Shown in pieces: positions 1 through 5,609 of a stretch of DNA of 6,133 nt. Position 1 is the first letter of the stretch, and each line of letters begins with the position of its first letter. Source of the stretch: an uncultured Paraburkholderia sp. (GTDB lineage: Bacteria; Pseudomonadota; Gammaproteobacteria; Burkholderiales; Burkholderiaceae); NCBI GenBank assembly GCA_937917025.1, contig CALFSF010000102.1, positions 1 to 6,133 on the forward strand, read 5' to 3'. The translations under genes were made by a program, and so were the position numbers. The notes beneath the pieces are model-generated. The model ran no database searches. It worked only from the letters and a program-made list of their open reading frames with translations, and was not told the DNA's origin.

Positions 1-62
1 GCGCGTACGAAGCCATCACGAGCGGCACGGCACGCGGCAAGATCGTGGTGGATATCGCTTGA
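1..62 (+). CDS. C-terminal end of a medium-chain dehydrogenase/quinone reductase-like protein (partial)
   Basis: The reading frame enters from the left edge (first full codon at 3) and stops with TGA at 60-62, giving 19 residues that end in TARGKIVVDIA. A short helix (AYEAITSG) followed by R/VGKIVV-D/L and the stop is the usual tail of medium-chain dehydrogenase/reductase (MDR) proteins, such as zinc alcohol dehydrogenases and NADPH:quinone oxidoreductases, where the last beta strand packs back on the catalytic domain. Members of this family reduce or oxidise alcohols, aldehydes or quinones with NAD(P)H in the cytoplasm. The family call rests on this tail alone, so neither the substrate nor the zinc/non-zinc subgroup can be given. 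The next gene on the same strand begins 192 bp later, so the two are probably not tightly coupled. Confidence 0.65.
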   Translation, partial: AYEAITSGTARGKIVVDIA

Positions 63-254
63 TGCCGGCGAGGCGGCAGCGGCGGAAACGGCCCTACGCA
101 GTGTGGGTGCAGCCCGGGCGCACATTTGCAGGCTAACGTGTACATTGCAATTGCATTCCTGACGGATAACGGGAAGGCACGAGCCGGCATGCTTTCGCGG
201 CAGCGGTTCCGGCTTCGTTTTTATCTAACGATCGTTCCTGGCGCGGAGGCCAAC
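63..254. other. Intergenic region with two 10-bp perfect palindromes
   Basis: This 192-bp gap separates the MDR-like tail from the small secreted protein gene. I see no credible gene in it; an open frame from 126 runs into the downstream gene but its residues before codon 44 do not look like protein. Two perfect palindromes are visible: TGCAATTGCA at 146-155 and AACGATCGTT at 227-236. The second lies directly after a -10-like TATCTA (222-227) and ends 18 bp before the start codon, so it would fall in the leader or promoter of the next gene. No good -35 element pairs with TATCTA, and there is no strong terminator for the upstream gene. Confidence 0.35.
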
Positions 255-560
255 ATGACGATGTCCTGCACGAAAAACGTAACGCTCCTGCTGCTATCGG
301 CAGCACTGAGTTTCGGATTCGCCACATCCACGATGGCTCAAGGCGCGAGCGATGCTGCGGCGGCCACGGCGGCGCCGACCAAGGCTGAAAAGAAGGCCGC
401 AAACAAGGCGGCGAGAAAACAGGCACGTGCGAAGAAAAACGCCGAGCTGAAGAAGCTGGAAGATGCAGGCTACAACCCGTCCCAGAACGATCCGAACTAT
501 CCGGACAAACTGCAGCAGGCACAGAAGAAAGCGGGCGCCGCACAGGGCGCAAGCCAGTAA
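255..560 (+). CDS. Small secreted Ala/Lys-rich protein, DUF4148-like
   Basis: A 101-aa protein of unknown function, predicted to be exported to the periplasm. Residues 1-28 form a Sec signal peptide: a Lys at 7, a hydrophobic run at 9-22, and a likely cut after TMA (28). Residues 31-62 are low-complexity Ala/Lys/Arg, probably disordered or a single charged helix. Residues 64-93 carry the recognisable part, ELKKLEDAGYNPSQ followed by DPNYPDKLQQAQKK, matching the DUF4148 pattern (ELxxLExAGYNP...YPxxLQxAxxK) common in Burkholderiaceae. The start at 255 follows GGAGG (245-249) by 5 bp; an ATG at 261 is possible and would remove two residues. The open frame continues upstream to 126, but that part encodes no credible signal peptide. 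The basic middle stretch is longer than I would expect for DUF4148. The family is known only as exported and uncharacterised. Confidence 0.7.
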   Translation: MTMSCTKNVTLLLLSAALSFGFATSTMAQGASDAAAATAAPTKAEKKAANKAARKQARAKKNAELKKLEDAGYNPSQNDPNYPDKLQQAQKKAGAAQGASQ

Positions 561-572
561 GCGGGGTGACGC

Positions 573-597
573 CGCGGGCGTTTTAACGACGCCCGCG
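573..597 (+). terminator. GC-rich stem-loop after the DUF4148-like gene
   Basis: A perfect 9-bp stem, CGCGGGCGT (573-581) with ACGCCCGCG (589-597), encloses a 7-nt loop and begins 12 bp after the stop codon. The position and strength fit an intrinsic terminator, but no T-run follows (CAATCG), so it may work poorly alone or act mainly to protect the 3' end of the mRNA. Confidence 0.5.
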
Positions 598-692
598 CAA
601 TCGCGTTCACGGCGGCGCGTCGCTTCGATCATGCGCAGCATGAGGCAGTGTGCGTGCTCGATGCCCGACGTATGTGTGCATTCGTCGACGTT

Positions 693-718
693 TATCTCAA
701 AATCAGATAGTACTTATC
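693..718. promoter_or_regulatory. LysR-type box candidate and overlapping GATA half-sites upstream of pobA
   Basis: TATCT-N7-AGATA (693-697 / 705-709) is an interrupted dyad that contains T-N11-A (T695, A707), the classical layout of a LysR-type regulator recognition box. A second half-site TATC at 715-718 pairs with the GATA at 706-709 to form an overlapping GATA-N5-TATC dyad. TTATC at 692-696 and 714-718 repeat directly 22 bp apart, about two helical turns. The block lies 77-102 bp before the pobA start. pobA genes are commonly induced by 4-hydroxybenzoate through a dedicated regulator (AraC, IclR or LysR type, depending on the species), but none is encoded in this window. Binding is inferred from symmetry only. 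Confidence 0.45.
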
Positions 719-722
719 CATG

Positions 723-741
723 ATATCGCGTTGCGCGATAT
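723..741. promoter_or_regulatory. Perfect 8-bp dyad in the pobA leader/promoter region
   Basis: ATATCGCG (723-730) and CGCGATAT (734-741) form a perfect inverted repeat with a 3-bp spacer (TTG), 53 bp upstream of the pobA ATG. It holds GATA/TATC at both ends and so continues the half-site series that begins at 693. It could be an operator for a dimeric regulator or, if transcription starts upstream of it, a small hairpin in the leader. No consensus sigma70 promoter could be placed with confidence: TTATCC (714-719) - N17 - GATATG (737-742) is a weak possibility that would put this dyad over the spacer and -10. Confidence 0.4.
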
Positions 742-794
742 GAGCCGTGTTCGTCACACTGAATGCAAATCAATGCCGCATTCAGGAGACACAC

Positions 795-1967
795 ATGCGC
801 ACTCAGGTTGGCATCATCGGTGCCGGGCCGGCAGGCCTTCTTCTTTCCCATCTTCTTCATCTTCGCGGCATCGAGTCGGTTGTGCTCGAAACACGCAGCC
901 GCGAGCAGATCGAATCGACGATCCGCGCGGGCGTGCTCGAACAGGGCACGATGGACCTGCTCATCGAATCGGGCGTGGGGGCGCGCATGCAGGCTGAAGG
1001 CGCGCTGCATCATGGCTTCGAACTCGCGTTCGAAGGCAAACGGCGCCGCATCGATCTCACCGGGCTGACCGGGCATTCGATCACGGTCTATGCGCAGCAT
1101 GAAGTCATCAAGGATCTCGTCGCGGCGCGCGTCGCGGCGGGTGGCGAGCTACGCTTCAATGTGTCCGGTACGTCGCTGCATGATCTCGATACCGCGACGC
1201 CGTCGATCCGCTATCGCCACGAGGGAGAAGCCTGCGAACTGCACTGCGATTTCGTGATCGGCTGCGATGGGTCGCAGGGTGTATCGCGTGCGGCGATTCC
1301 GCAGGCCTCGCGCAAGGACTACGAGCGCGTGTATCCGTTTGGCTGGTTCGGCATTCTGTGCGAAGGCAAGCCTTCTTCGGATGAGTTGATCTATGCGCGC
1401 CACGATCGCGGCTTCGCGCTCGTGAGCACGCGCTCGCCCAACGTGCAGCGGATGTACTTTCAGTGCGATCCGAAGGACTCGGTCGACAACTGGTCGGATG
1501 ACCGCATCTGGGCCGAACTGCACGCGCGGGTCGATTCGGAAGACGGCAAAAAAGTGGTGGACGGCAGGATCTTCCAGAAGAACATCGTGGGCATGCGCAG
1601 CTTCGTATCGACAACGATGCAGCACGGCCGCCTTTTTCTTGCCGGCGACGCCGCGCACATCGTGCCGCCGACTGGCGCGAAGGGCATGAACCTAGCCGTC
1701 GCCGACGTGCGGGTGCTGACGAACGCGTTGCGCGCGTACTACCGGGAAGATCGCAGCGACCTGCTTGCGAGCTACAGCGAGACCGCGTTGAAGCGTATCT
1801 GGCGCGCGGAACATTTCTCGTACTGGATGACGCGCATGATGCATCGTCTCGATGATGCTTCGCCGTTCGAGCAGCGCCTGCAGGTGGCGGAACTCGAACA
1901 CGTCACCACGTCGCGCGCCGCGGCGACCGCGATGGCGGAAAACTATGTGGGCGTCGCGCCGGTGTAA
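795..1967 (+). CDS. pobA: 4-hydroxybenzoate 3-monooxygenase (p-hydroxybenzoate hydroxylase)
   Basis: This cytoplasmic FAD monooxygenase uses NADPH and O2 to hydroxylate 4-hydroxybenzoate to protocatechuate, which feeds the beta-ketoadipate pathway. The 390-aa product is close to the 394 aa of the well-studied Pseudomonas enzyme. It shows the FAD-binding GAGPAG at 9-14 with E32 after it, the DG motif CDGSQG at 157-162, and the GD motif GDAAHIVPPTG at 284-294. Residues that contact or activate the substrate in Pseudomonas PobA have counterparts here: Y200 (Y201), S211 (S212), R213 (R214), Y221 (Y222), P292 (P293) and Y384 (Y385), so the enzyme should be active. The start at 795 follows AGGAG (784-788) by 6 bp; the open frame extends to 747 but lacks family similarity there. 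No pobR or protocatechuate genes lie beside it, so its regulator and the next pathway steps must be elsewhere. Confidence 0.96.
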   Translation: MRTQVGIIGAGPAGLLLSHLLHLRGIESVVLETRSREQIESTIRAGVLEQGTMDLLIESGVGARMQAEGALHHGFELAFEGKRRRIDLTGLTGHSITVYAQHEVIKDLVAARVAAGGELRFNVSGTSLHDLDTATPSIRYRHEGEACELHCDFVIGCDGSQGVSRAAIPQASRKDYERVYPFGWFGILCEGKPSSDELIYARHDRGFALVSTRSPNVQRMYFQCDPKDSVDNWSDDRIWAELHARVDSEDGKKVVDGRIFQKNIVGMRSFVSTTMQHGRLFLAGDAAHIVPPTGAKGMNLAVADVRVLTNALRAYYREDRSDLLASYSETALKRIWRAEHFSYWMTRMMHRLDDASPFEQRLQVAELEHVTTSRAAATAMAENYVGVAPV

Positions 1968-1999
1968 AGGCGGCGGCACTGCCGCGTGAAGCCGCCTTT
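1966..1999 (+). terminator. Stem-loop terminator candidate after pobA
   Basis: AAAGGCGGC (1966-1974) pairs perfectly with GCCGCCTTT (1991-1999) over 9 bp and overlaps the pobA stop codon. The 16-nt loop contains a small inner hairpin (GGC-ACT-GCC, 1975-1983). The right arm ends in TTT and the left arm starts with AAA, so it could act on either strand, although the T-run is short. Confidence 0.6.
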
Positions 2000-2064
2000 C
2001 GAAATCGTACGCATGGGCGGCGTGAGCCGGATTCCTGCGAGCACGACGTTATTGTGGACGCGAC

Positions 2065-2090
2065 GGAATAATTCGCGGTGTCGCGACGTT
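2065..2090 (+). promoter_or_regulatory. Possible ECF-sigma-type promoter
   Basis: GGAATAA (2065-2071), 15 bp, then CGTT (2087-2090) resembles the GGAA.../CGT(T) layout of promoters read by extracytoplasmic-function sigma factors. It lies about 155-180 bp upstream of the exported-protein gene at 2244. Both elements are short and the match is from memory of general ECF patterns, so chance is a real alternative. Confidence 0.22.
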
Positions 2091-2095
2091 TGCCT

Positions 2096-2136
2096 GCGAG
2101 AGGTACCGGGTCGAATCCTTCCGGTACCGTTCTCGC
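2096..2136 (+). repeat. Large imperfect hairpin upstream of the exported-protein gene
   Basis: GGTACCGG (2102-2109) and CCGGTACC (2121-2128) form a perfect 8-bp stem around an 11-nt loop. After a small internal loop (A2101 against GTT 2129-2131) the stem continues with GCGAG (2096-2100) and CTCGC (2132-2136), giving 13 pairs in total. It begins just after the possible ECF-type promoter and ends 107 bp before the start codon at 2244, so it could be the 5' structure of that gene's leader. It has no T-run and sits far from pobA, so it is not a typical terminator. Its role is unknown. Confidence 0.45.
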
Positions 2137-2243
2137 GCGCAGACACGCCGGGATGGATGGGCAGCGCCGGCCGTGCTGCCCGACATCGGCAGGCAACTTG
2201 CCGTCCCGGCGGGCGCGCGCCTTCGTGTTTTCCGGAGACATCC

Positions 2244-2858
2244 ATGTCCATCCGCATCAAACTCGGCGTCACGCTCGTGACACTATCTTTTGCTGGCGCT
2301 GCATTTGCACAGGCCCCGGCCGCCAAACCCTCACGGATTCGCGGTGAAATCGTCTCGCTCAATGGCGACGTGATGAAAGTTCATCGTCGCAGCGGCGATG
2401 TGGTCTCGATTGAAGTCAAACCGGACACAGGCGTATCCGCCGTGAAAGCGATGCAGCTTTCCGACATCAAACCAGGCGCGTACGTGGGCACTGCCGCCAC
2501 GACTGGAACGGATGGAAAGCTGACGGCCACCGAGGTTCTCGTGTTCCCCGAGTCGGCGCGTGGCGCCGGCGAAGGGCACTACGCGTGGGATCTGAGCCCG
2601 AACAGTTCGATGACGAATGCAAACGTCGATACGGTGGTCGAAGGCACGAGCGGCCGCGATCTGAAGCTGTCGTACAAAGGCGGCACGAATGTCGTGACTG
2701 TGCCGCCCAACGTACCCGTTGTCACGCTCACGTCAGCGGCGCGTGCGGATCTGATGCCGGGCAAGAAAGTCTTCGTCGTGGCGACGTCTGCCGCACAGGG
2801 GGCGTTCGTGGCTCAGCGTGTGGTCGTCGAGAAGGGCGGCGTCGCGCCGCCGATGTGA
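2244..2858 (+). CDS. Secreted beta-rich protein of two similar halves (DUF5666-like, function unknown)
   Basis: A 204-aa exported protein. Residues 1-22 are a Sec signal peptide (basic start, hydrophobic 7-20) with a likely cut after AFA (22). The mature part has two similar beta-rich halves, about 31-101 and 128-197, each running from a strand pair through a D-I/L-x-PG turn (DIKPG at 74-78, DLMPG at 169-173) to a last strand (ATEVLVFPE, AQRVVVEK). A segment with RGAGEGHYAWDL (106-117) and a polar stretch SSMTNANV joins them. It resembles exported proteins with DUF5666-type OB-like repeats that are common in Burkholderia and some alphaproteobacteria; relatives are sometimes labelled as metal ABC transporter parts, which nothing here supports. 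The start at 2244 has GGAG at 2234-2237 and directly begins the signal peptide, so the longer open frame from 1986 is rejected. It is probably transcribed alone and converges on the next gene. Confidence 0.8.
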   Translation: MSIRIKLGVTLVTLSFAGAAFAQAPAAKPSRIRGEIVSLNGDVMKVHRRSGDVVSIEVKPDTGVSAVKAMQLSDIKPGAYVGTAATTGTDGKLTATEVLVFPESARGAGEGHYAWDLSPNSSMTNANVDTVVEGTSGRDLKLSYKGGTNVVTVPPNVPVVTLTSAARADLMPGKKVFVVATSAAQGAFVAQRVVVEKGGVAPPM

Positions 2859-2899
2859 TCGACCGCGCGCTCGCGCAGCCTCATGTCGTTTCGACGAGT

Positions 2900-2920
2900 A
2901 CGGATCAATCGGCGATCCGT
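2900..2920. terminator. Hairpin between the convergent genes
   Basis: ACGGATC (2900-2906) and GATCCGT (2914-2920) form a perfect 7-bp stem with a 7-nt loop, overlapping the stop codon of the minus-strand gene and lying 42 bp after the plus-strand stop. Read on the plus strand the arm ends in TTTG. The placement between convergent genes suits a shared terminator, but the stem is short and the T-run weak. Confidence 0.35.
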
Positions 2921-3270
2921 TTGTCCGCGAGCGCGCGCTGGCAGTCGGCAAGCACATTGCGGACCAGTCGGCACTGGAAATCGAGGTCGTCGGTATTGAG
3001 GATTTCCTCGACGGCGTCGCGGGCCCAGTCGGTGTCGACAAAAGAGGCGTGCTGGCGGGCAATATCGACCGCCAGCGCCGACAATCTGGCGATGCTGAGC
3101 CAGTCGGCGGTGCGCATGTGCCGGTCGAGCCACTTGTGCGCCGCCTGGACCTGGAACGACGGTTCAGGCCATGCCTCGTTGAGATACCACGCGCCGAGAT
3201 TTCCGCAGGTGAGCCAGCAGAGCAACTCGACGCGATCGCGTGGGCTTAACTGGTGACGTACATCACTCAT
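2905..3270 (-). CDS. Hypothetical helical protein, 121 aa, unrecognised
   Basis: I do not recognise this family. The product is predicted to be soluble and mostly helical, with no signal peptide or clear membrane segment. It is rich in Trp (W19, W28, W34, W47, W57, W82) and has four Cys (C18, C22, C100, C110). C18 and C22 flank a WLT segment but do not make a standard CxxC site. The N-terminal half (WYLNEAWPEPSFQVQAAHKWLDRHMRTADW) looks like a compact helical core and the C-terminal half is amphipathic helix. Its balanced composition makes this strand more credible than the Arg/Ser-rich frames opposite. ATG at 3270 is chosen because upstream codons fall in a hairpin and encode Arg/Ser-rich sequence; no good Shine-Dalgarno precedes it, and a TTG at 3330 would add 20 residues. 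It converges on the exported-protein gene and has no operon partner. Confidence 0.6.
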   Translation of the reverse strand: MSDVRHQLSPRDRVELLCWLTCGNLGAWYLNEAWPEPSFQVQAAHKWLDRHMRTADWLSIARLSALAVDIARQHASFVDTDWARDAVEEILNTDDLDFQCRLVRNVLADCQRALADKRIAD

Positions 3271-3298
3271 GACGACGCTCGCGAATCTGGAAGAACGC

Positions 3299-3335
3299 GG
3301 TTCGCGGGTGCGCGAACCCCTATAAAACAATAATA
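3299..3335 (-). promoter_or_regulatory. Candidate -10 element and 5' hairpin of the minus-strand gene
   Basis: Read on the minus strand, an AT-rich patch contains TATTAT (3335-3330), a fair -10 box that would place the transcript start near 3323. No good -35 was found. Directly downstream is a perfect 8-bp stem with a tetraloop, GGTTCGCG (3299-3306) and CGCGAACC (3311-3318), ending 28 nt before the ATG at 3270. A stable hairpin within the first nucleotides of an mRNA can protect it or affect translation. The promoter is uncertain; the hairpin is directly visible. Confidence 0.35.
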
Positions 3336-3699
3336 CGGCGGAACGGCGTGATGGATACGCTTATTCCATATCGTCGGCCGAAATGCGCTTCCTGAATGTG
3401 GGCTTGCCGACGTTATCGCGCGCGGTCGTGCGTCGGCGTTCAGGATGCGTGGCACGATCGCTTCAGTTTTTCAGATGGCACAGGACGCTTCCTGACGACT
3501 GGAGCCCGCTTTGTAGCCGGAAAAGCGACGACGTTTGTATCGCAATATATCCGCCGTTGCAGACGATACATAACATTGCATTTCTCCCCTCTGCGCGACA
3601 CAAGCCCGATACCTGGGCCCGGTCCAATCCGGTATGCACACGATGGCCGGCCCGTGCCCGGCAACGTCAAGGCAGACCGTCAGCAAAGGAGAACATCAC
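3336..3699. other. Long intergenic region upstream of dipZ, no credible gene
   Basis: About 364 bp between the promoter patch of the minus-strand gene and the dipZ start. Several open frames cross it (for example 3396 onward on plus, 3455-3267 and 3670-3440 on minus), but their products are Arg/Pro/Ser-rich or mixed and resemble no family. Base composition is less GC-rich in parts (3535-3590) than in the flanking genes, as expected for control DNA. It most likely holds the dipZ promoter and the upstream part of the minus-gene promoter. The one clear structure is the dyad at 3536-3570, listed separately. A weak sigma70-like pair is TTGTAG (3511-3516) and TTGTAT (3535-3540). Confidence 0.5.
3536..3570. 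promoter_or_regulatory. Spaced dyad TGTATCG-N21-CGATACA upstream of dipZ
   Basis: TGTATCG (3536-3542) and CGATACA (3564-3570) form a perfect 7-bp inverted repeat 130-164 bp before the dipZ ATG. Inside it, CAA (3543-3545) and TTG (3557-3559) extend the symmetry with a small offset. The sites are 28 bp apart start to start. It could be a paired operator or a leader hairpin; no known regulator motif was recognised. Confidence 0.3.
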
Positions 3700-5514
3700 A
3701 TGTTATTGACTACCCTGGCTTTCGTGGGTGGCGCCCTCACCATCTTGAGCCCTTGTATCCTGCCCGTGCTTCCGCTCGTGTTTTCGCGGTCCGATCAGTC
3801 GTTCGTACGCAGCGGATTGCCGCTTCTTGCAGGGATGGCACTGACGTTCGCCGCTGTTGCAAGCCTTGCGGCGACAGGCGGCGGTTGGGCGACCCAGGTC
3901 AACGAGTCTGGCCGCTGGATTGCGCTCGCGTTGTTTGGCGTGTTCGGTTCGACACTGTTGTTTCCCGCGCTTGCCGACCGGTTGATGCGCCCACTTGTGC
4001 GCGCAGGAAACCGGTTGACGCTTCTTGCGCACGGACGGGGCGGCAATGCGGGCATCGTCTGGTCGTTGTTGCTCGGCGTTGCGACAGGATTGCTCTGGGC
4101 GCCATGCGCCGGTCCGATTCTGGGTCTCGTGCTGACGGGCGCAGCGTTGCATGGCGCAAACGCCGGTACAACGTGGCTGCTGTTGAGCTATGCGGCGGGC
4201 GCGGCCGCGTCGCTCGCGGTTGCACTCTTCACTGGCGGCCGGATGCTGGCCGCAATGAAGCGCACGCTCGGCGTGGGCCAGTGGATCCGTCGTGCAATCG
4301 GCGCGACGATTCTGTGCGGTGTGGCGGGCATTGCGACGGGTCTCGACACGACTGTACTCGCCGGTGTTTCGCAGTCTCCCGTGGGTGGGTTCGAAGCGAA
4401 ACTCGTCGAACGATTGTCGGGCGGCACGGCTTCGGCGAAGAACGCTGACAACGGTGCGCGGAAACTGCGGGGCGCGGCGCATGCGTTCAGGGCGCGGCGC
4501 ACGGGTTTCATCCGGCGTGTGTCCGCGTCGACGAACGATGCGCCGCTGCCTGTCGAAGGCCGCTTGCCGGCGTTTTCGGGTGCCGTCGAATGGATCAATT
4601 CGCCGCCACTGAGCGCCGACCAGTTGCGCGGCAAGGTTGTTGTCGTCGAGGTGTGGACCTATTCCTGCATCAACTGCCTGCGCACGTTGCCTTATGTGAA
4701 GGCCTGGTCGAAGAGGTATCGCGACAAGGGTCTCGTGGTGATCGGCGTGCATGCGCCGGAGTTCGCGTTCGAACGAGATATCGGCAACGTCAGGCGTGCG
4801 ACGCACGTTCTGGGTGTGGATTATCCGGTGGCAGTCGACAACAAGTTTGCAATCTGGCGTGCGTTGGGCAATCAGTACTGGCCGGCGCTCTATATAGTCG
4901 ACGCTCAGGGGCGCATCCGGCATCACCAGTTCGGTGAGGGTGGATACGGGAAATCAGAGCAGGCGATCCAGCAACTGTTGTCCGAAGCCGGTCAGACGAA
5001 GCCAGCAACCGGGCCGGAAAAGATCGAAGGAAGCGGTACGCAGATGGCGTCCGATACGAAGGACGTGGGCTCGGGTGAGACCTACATCGGCTACAGTCAG
5101 GCCGAAGGCTTCGTTTCGCCCGAAGGCGTAATCGAAGGCAGGTCGCGCATTTACTCCACGCCTTCACACGTTTCGCTCAATAACTGGGGCCTCGCCGGCG
5201 ACTGGAACATCGGCGCCGAGTGCGCGACGCTCGGTAGCGCTCACGGAAAGATCGTGTACCGCTTTCACGCGCGGGATTTGCACCTCGTGCTCGGAACGCA
5301 ACCCGGTGCCAAACCCGTGCGGTTTCGCGTAACCATCGACGGAGCGCCGCCAGGCGCCGCGCACGGTTCGGACGTCGCCGCGGATGGCAGCGGCACGATC
5401 GACGGCCAGCGTCTCTATCAACTCGTGCGCCAGCCGGGTGATATCCAGGACCGGACGTTCACCATCGAGTTTCTCGACCCCGGCGTCGACGCGTACGCGT
5501 TCACATTCGGTTAA
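3700..5514 (+). CDS. dipZ: DipZ-type thiol-disulfide redox protein (CcdA + thioredoxin-like + beta-sandwich)
   Basis: A 604-aa inner-membrane protein expected to pass electrons from cytoplasmic thioredoxin across the membrane to a tethered extracytoplasmic thioredoxin-like domain. Residues 1-225 are a CcdA/DsbD-beta-like part with about six membrane segments (roughly 3-28, 38-60, 73-92, 118-145, 155-178, 198-220). C19 in SPCILPVLP and C136 in APCAGPILG are the expected redox pair. A charged, low-complexity linker (about 228-285) follows. Residues 290-428 form a TlpA-like domain with WTYSCINC (C323, C326) and the likely cis-Pro at YWP (P395). Residues 460-604 match the C-terminal beta-sandwich of mycobacterial DipZ, which has a carbohydrate-binding-module-like fold. 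The order agrees with full-length DipZ. The start at 3700 follows AAGGAG (3686-3691) by 8 bp and opens the first membrane segment; the frame from 3634 is not used. Substrate proteins are unknown; its classical label is cytochrome c biogenesis. Confidence 0.92.
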   Translation: MLLTTLAFVGGALTILSPCILPVLPLVFSRSDQSFVRSGLPLLAGMALTFAAVASLAATGGGWATQVNESGRWIALALFGVFGSTLLFPALADRLMRPLVRAGNRLTLLAHGRGGNAGIVWSLLLGVATGLLWAPCAGPILGLVLTGAALHGANAGTTWLLLSYAAGAAASLAVALFTGGRMLAAMKRTLGVGQWIRRAIGATILCGVAGIATGLDTTVLAGVSQSPVGGFEAKLVERLSGGTASAKNADNGARKLRGAAHAFRARRTGFIRRVSASTNDAPLPVEGRLPAFSGAVEWINSPPLSADQLRGKVVVVEVWTYSCINCLRTLPYVKAWSKRYRDKGLVVIGVHAPEFAFERDIGNVRRATHVLGVDYPVAVDNKFAIWRALGNQYWPALYIVDAQGRIRHHQFGEGGYGKSEQAIQQLLSEAGQTKPATGPEKIEGSGTQMASDTKDVGSGETYIGYSQAEGFVSPEGVIEGRSRIYSTPSHVSLNNWGLAGDWNIGAECATLGSAHGKIVYRFHARDLHLVLGTQPGAKPVRFRVTIDGAPPGAAHGSDVAADGSGTIDGQRLYQLVRQPGDIQDRTFTIEFLDPGVDAYAFTFG

Positions 5515-5580
5515 CCCCGCTCGCGGCCAGACAGGGAGGCGTAGTTCGCAACACAGCTGCATTGCGCGTTGCATTCATCC

Positions 5581-5609
5581 GGTTGTTTAACTAGCCTGTG
5601 GGGTATAAA
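5581..5609 (+). promoter_or_regulatory. Sigma70-type promoter of the VOC gene
   Basis: TATAAA (5604-5609) matches five of six -10 consensus bases in an otherwise GC-rich setting. A weak -35 lies at GGTTGT (5581-5586, 17-bp spacer) or TTGTTT (5583-5588, 15-bp spacer). Transcription would start near 5616, giving a leader of about 28 nt. It gives the VOC gene a promoter independent of dipZ. Confidence 0.5.

Noticed and set aside
1149..1658. Antisense open frames within pobA
   Set aside because: They lie wholly inside a gene with conserved FAD motifs and have shadow-type composition.
1986..2243. Upstream extension of the exported-protein reading frame
   Set aside because: The extension would bury the signal peptide, crosses the pobA terminator and a hairpin, and encodes no recognisable sequence.
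2585..3256. Plus-strand open frames covering the end of the exported-protein gene and the region opposite the minus-strand gene
   Set aside because: The products are Arg/Ser-rich; the exported-protein frame and the minus-strand 121-aa frame have more protein-like composition.
3396..4448. A 350-aa open frame on the plus strand overlapping the dipZ start
   Set aside because: The composition is Arg/Cys-rich with no family match and it overlaps the well-supported dipZ frame.
4471..4501. Direct repeat GGCGCGGCGCA at 4471-4481 and 4491-4501 in the dipZ linker
   Set aside because: The 20-bp period is not a multiple of three, so the copies encode different residues; it is likely chance in GC-rich coding DNA.
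3703..4926. A 407-aa open frame on the minus strand across dipZ
   Set aside because: Its product is Arg/Gln/His-rich without domains, while the plus frame encodes clear CcdA and thioredoxin-like modules; it is an antisense shadow of a GC-rich gene.
5541..5580. Short GCAAC/GTTGC repeats after dipZ as a terminator
   Set aside because: The stem is only 5 bp with a long loop and no T-run, so it is not supported.
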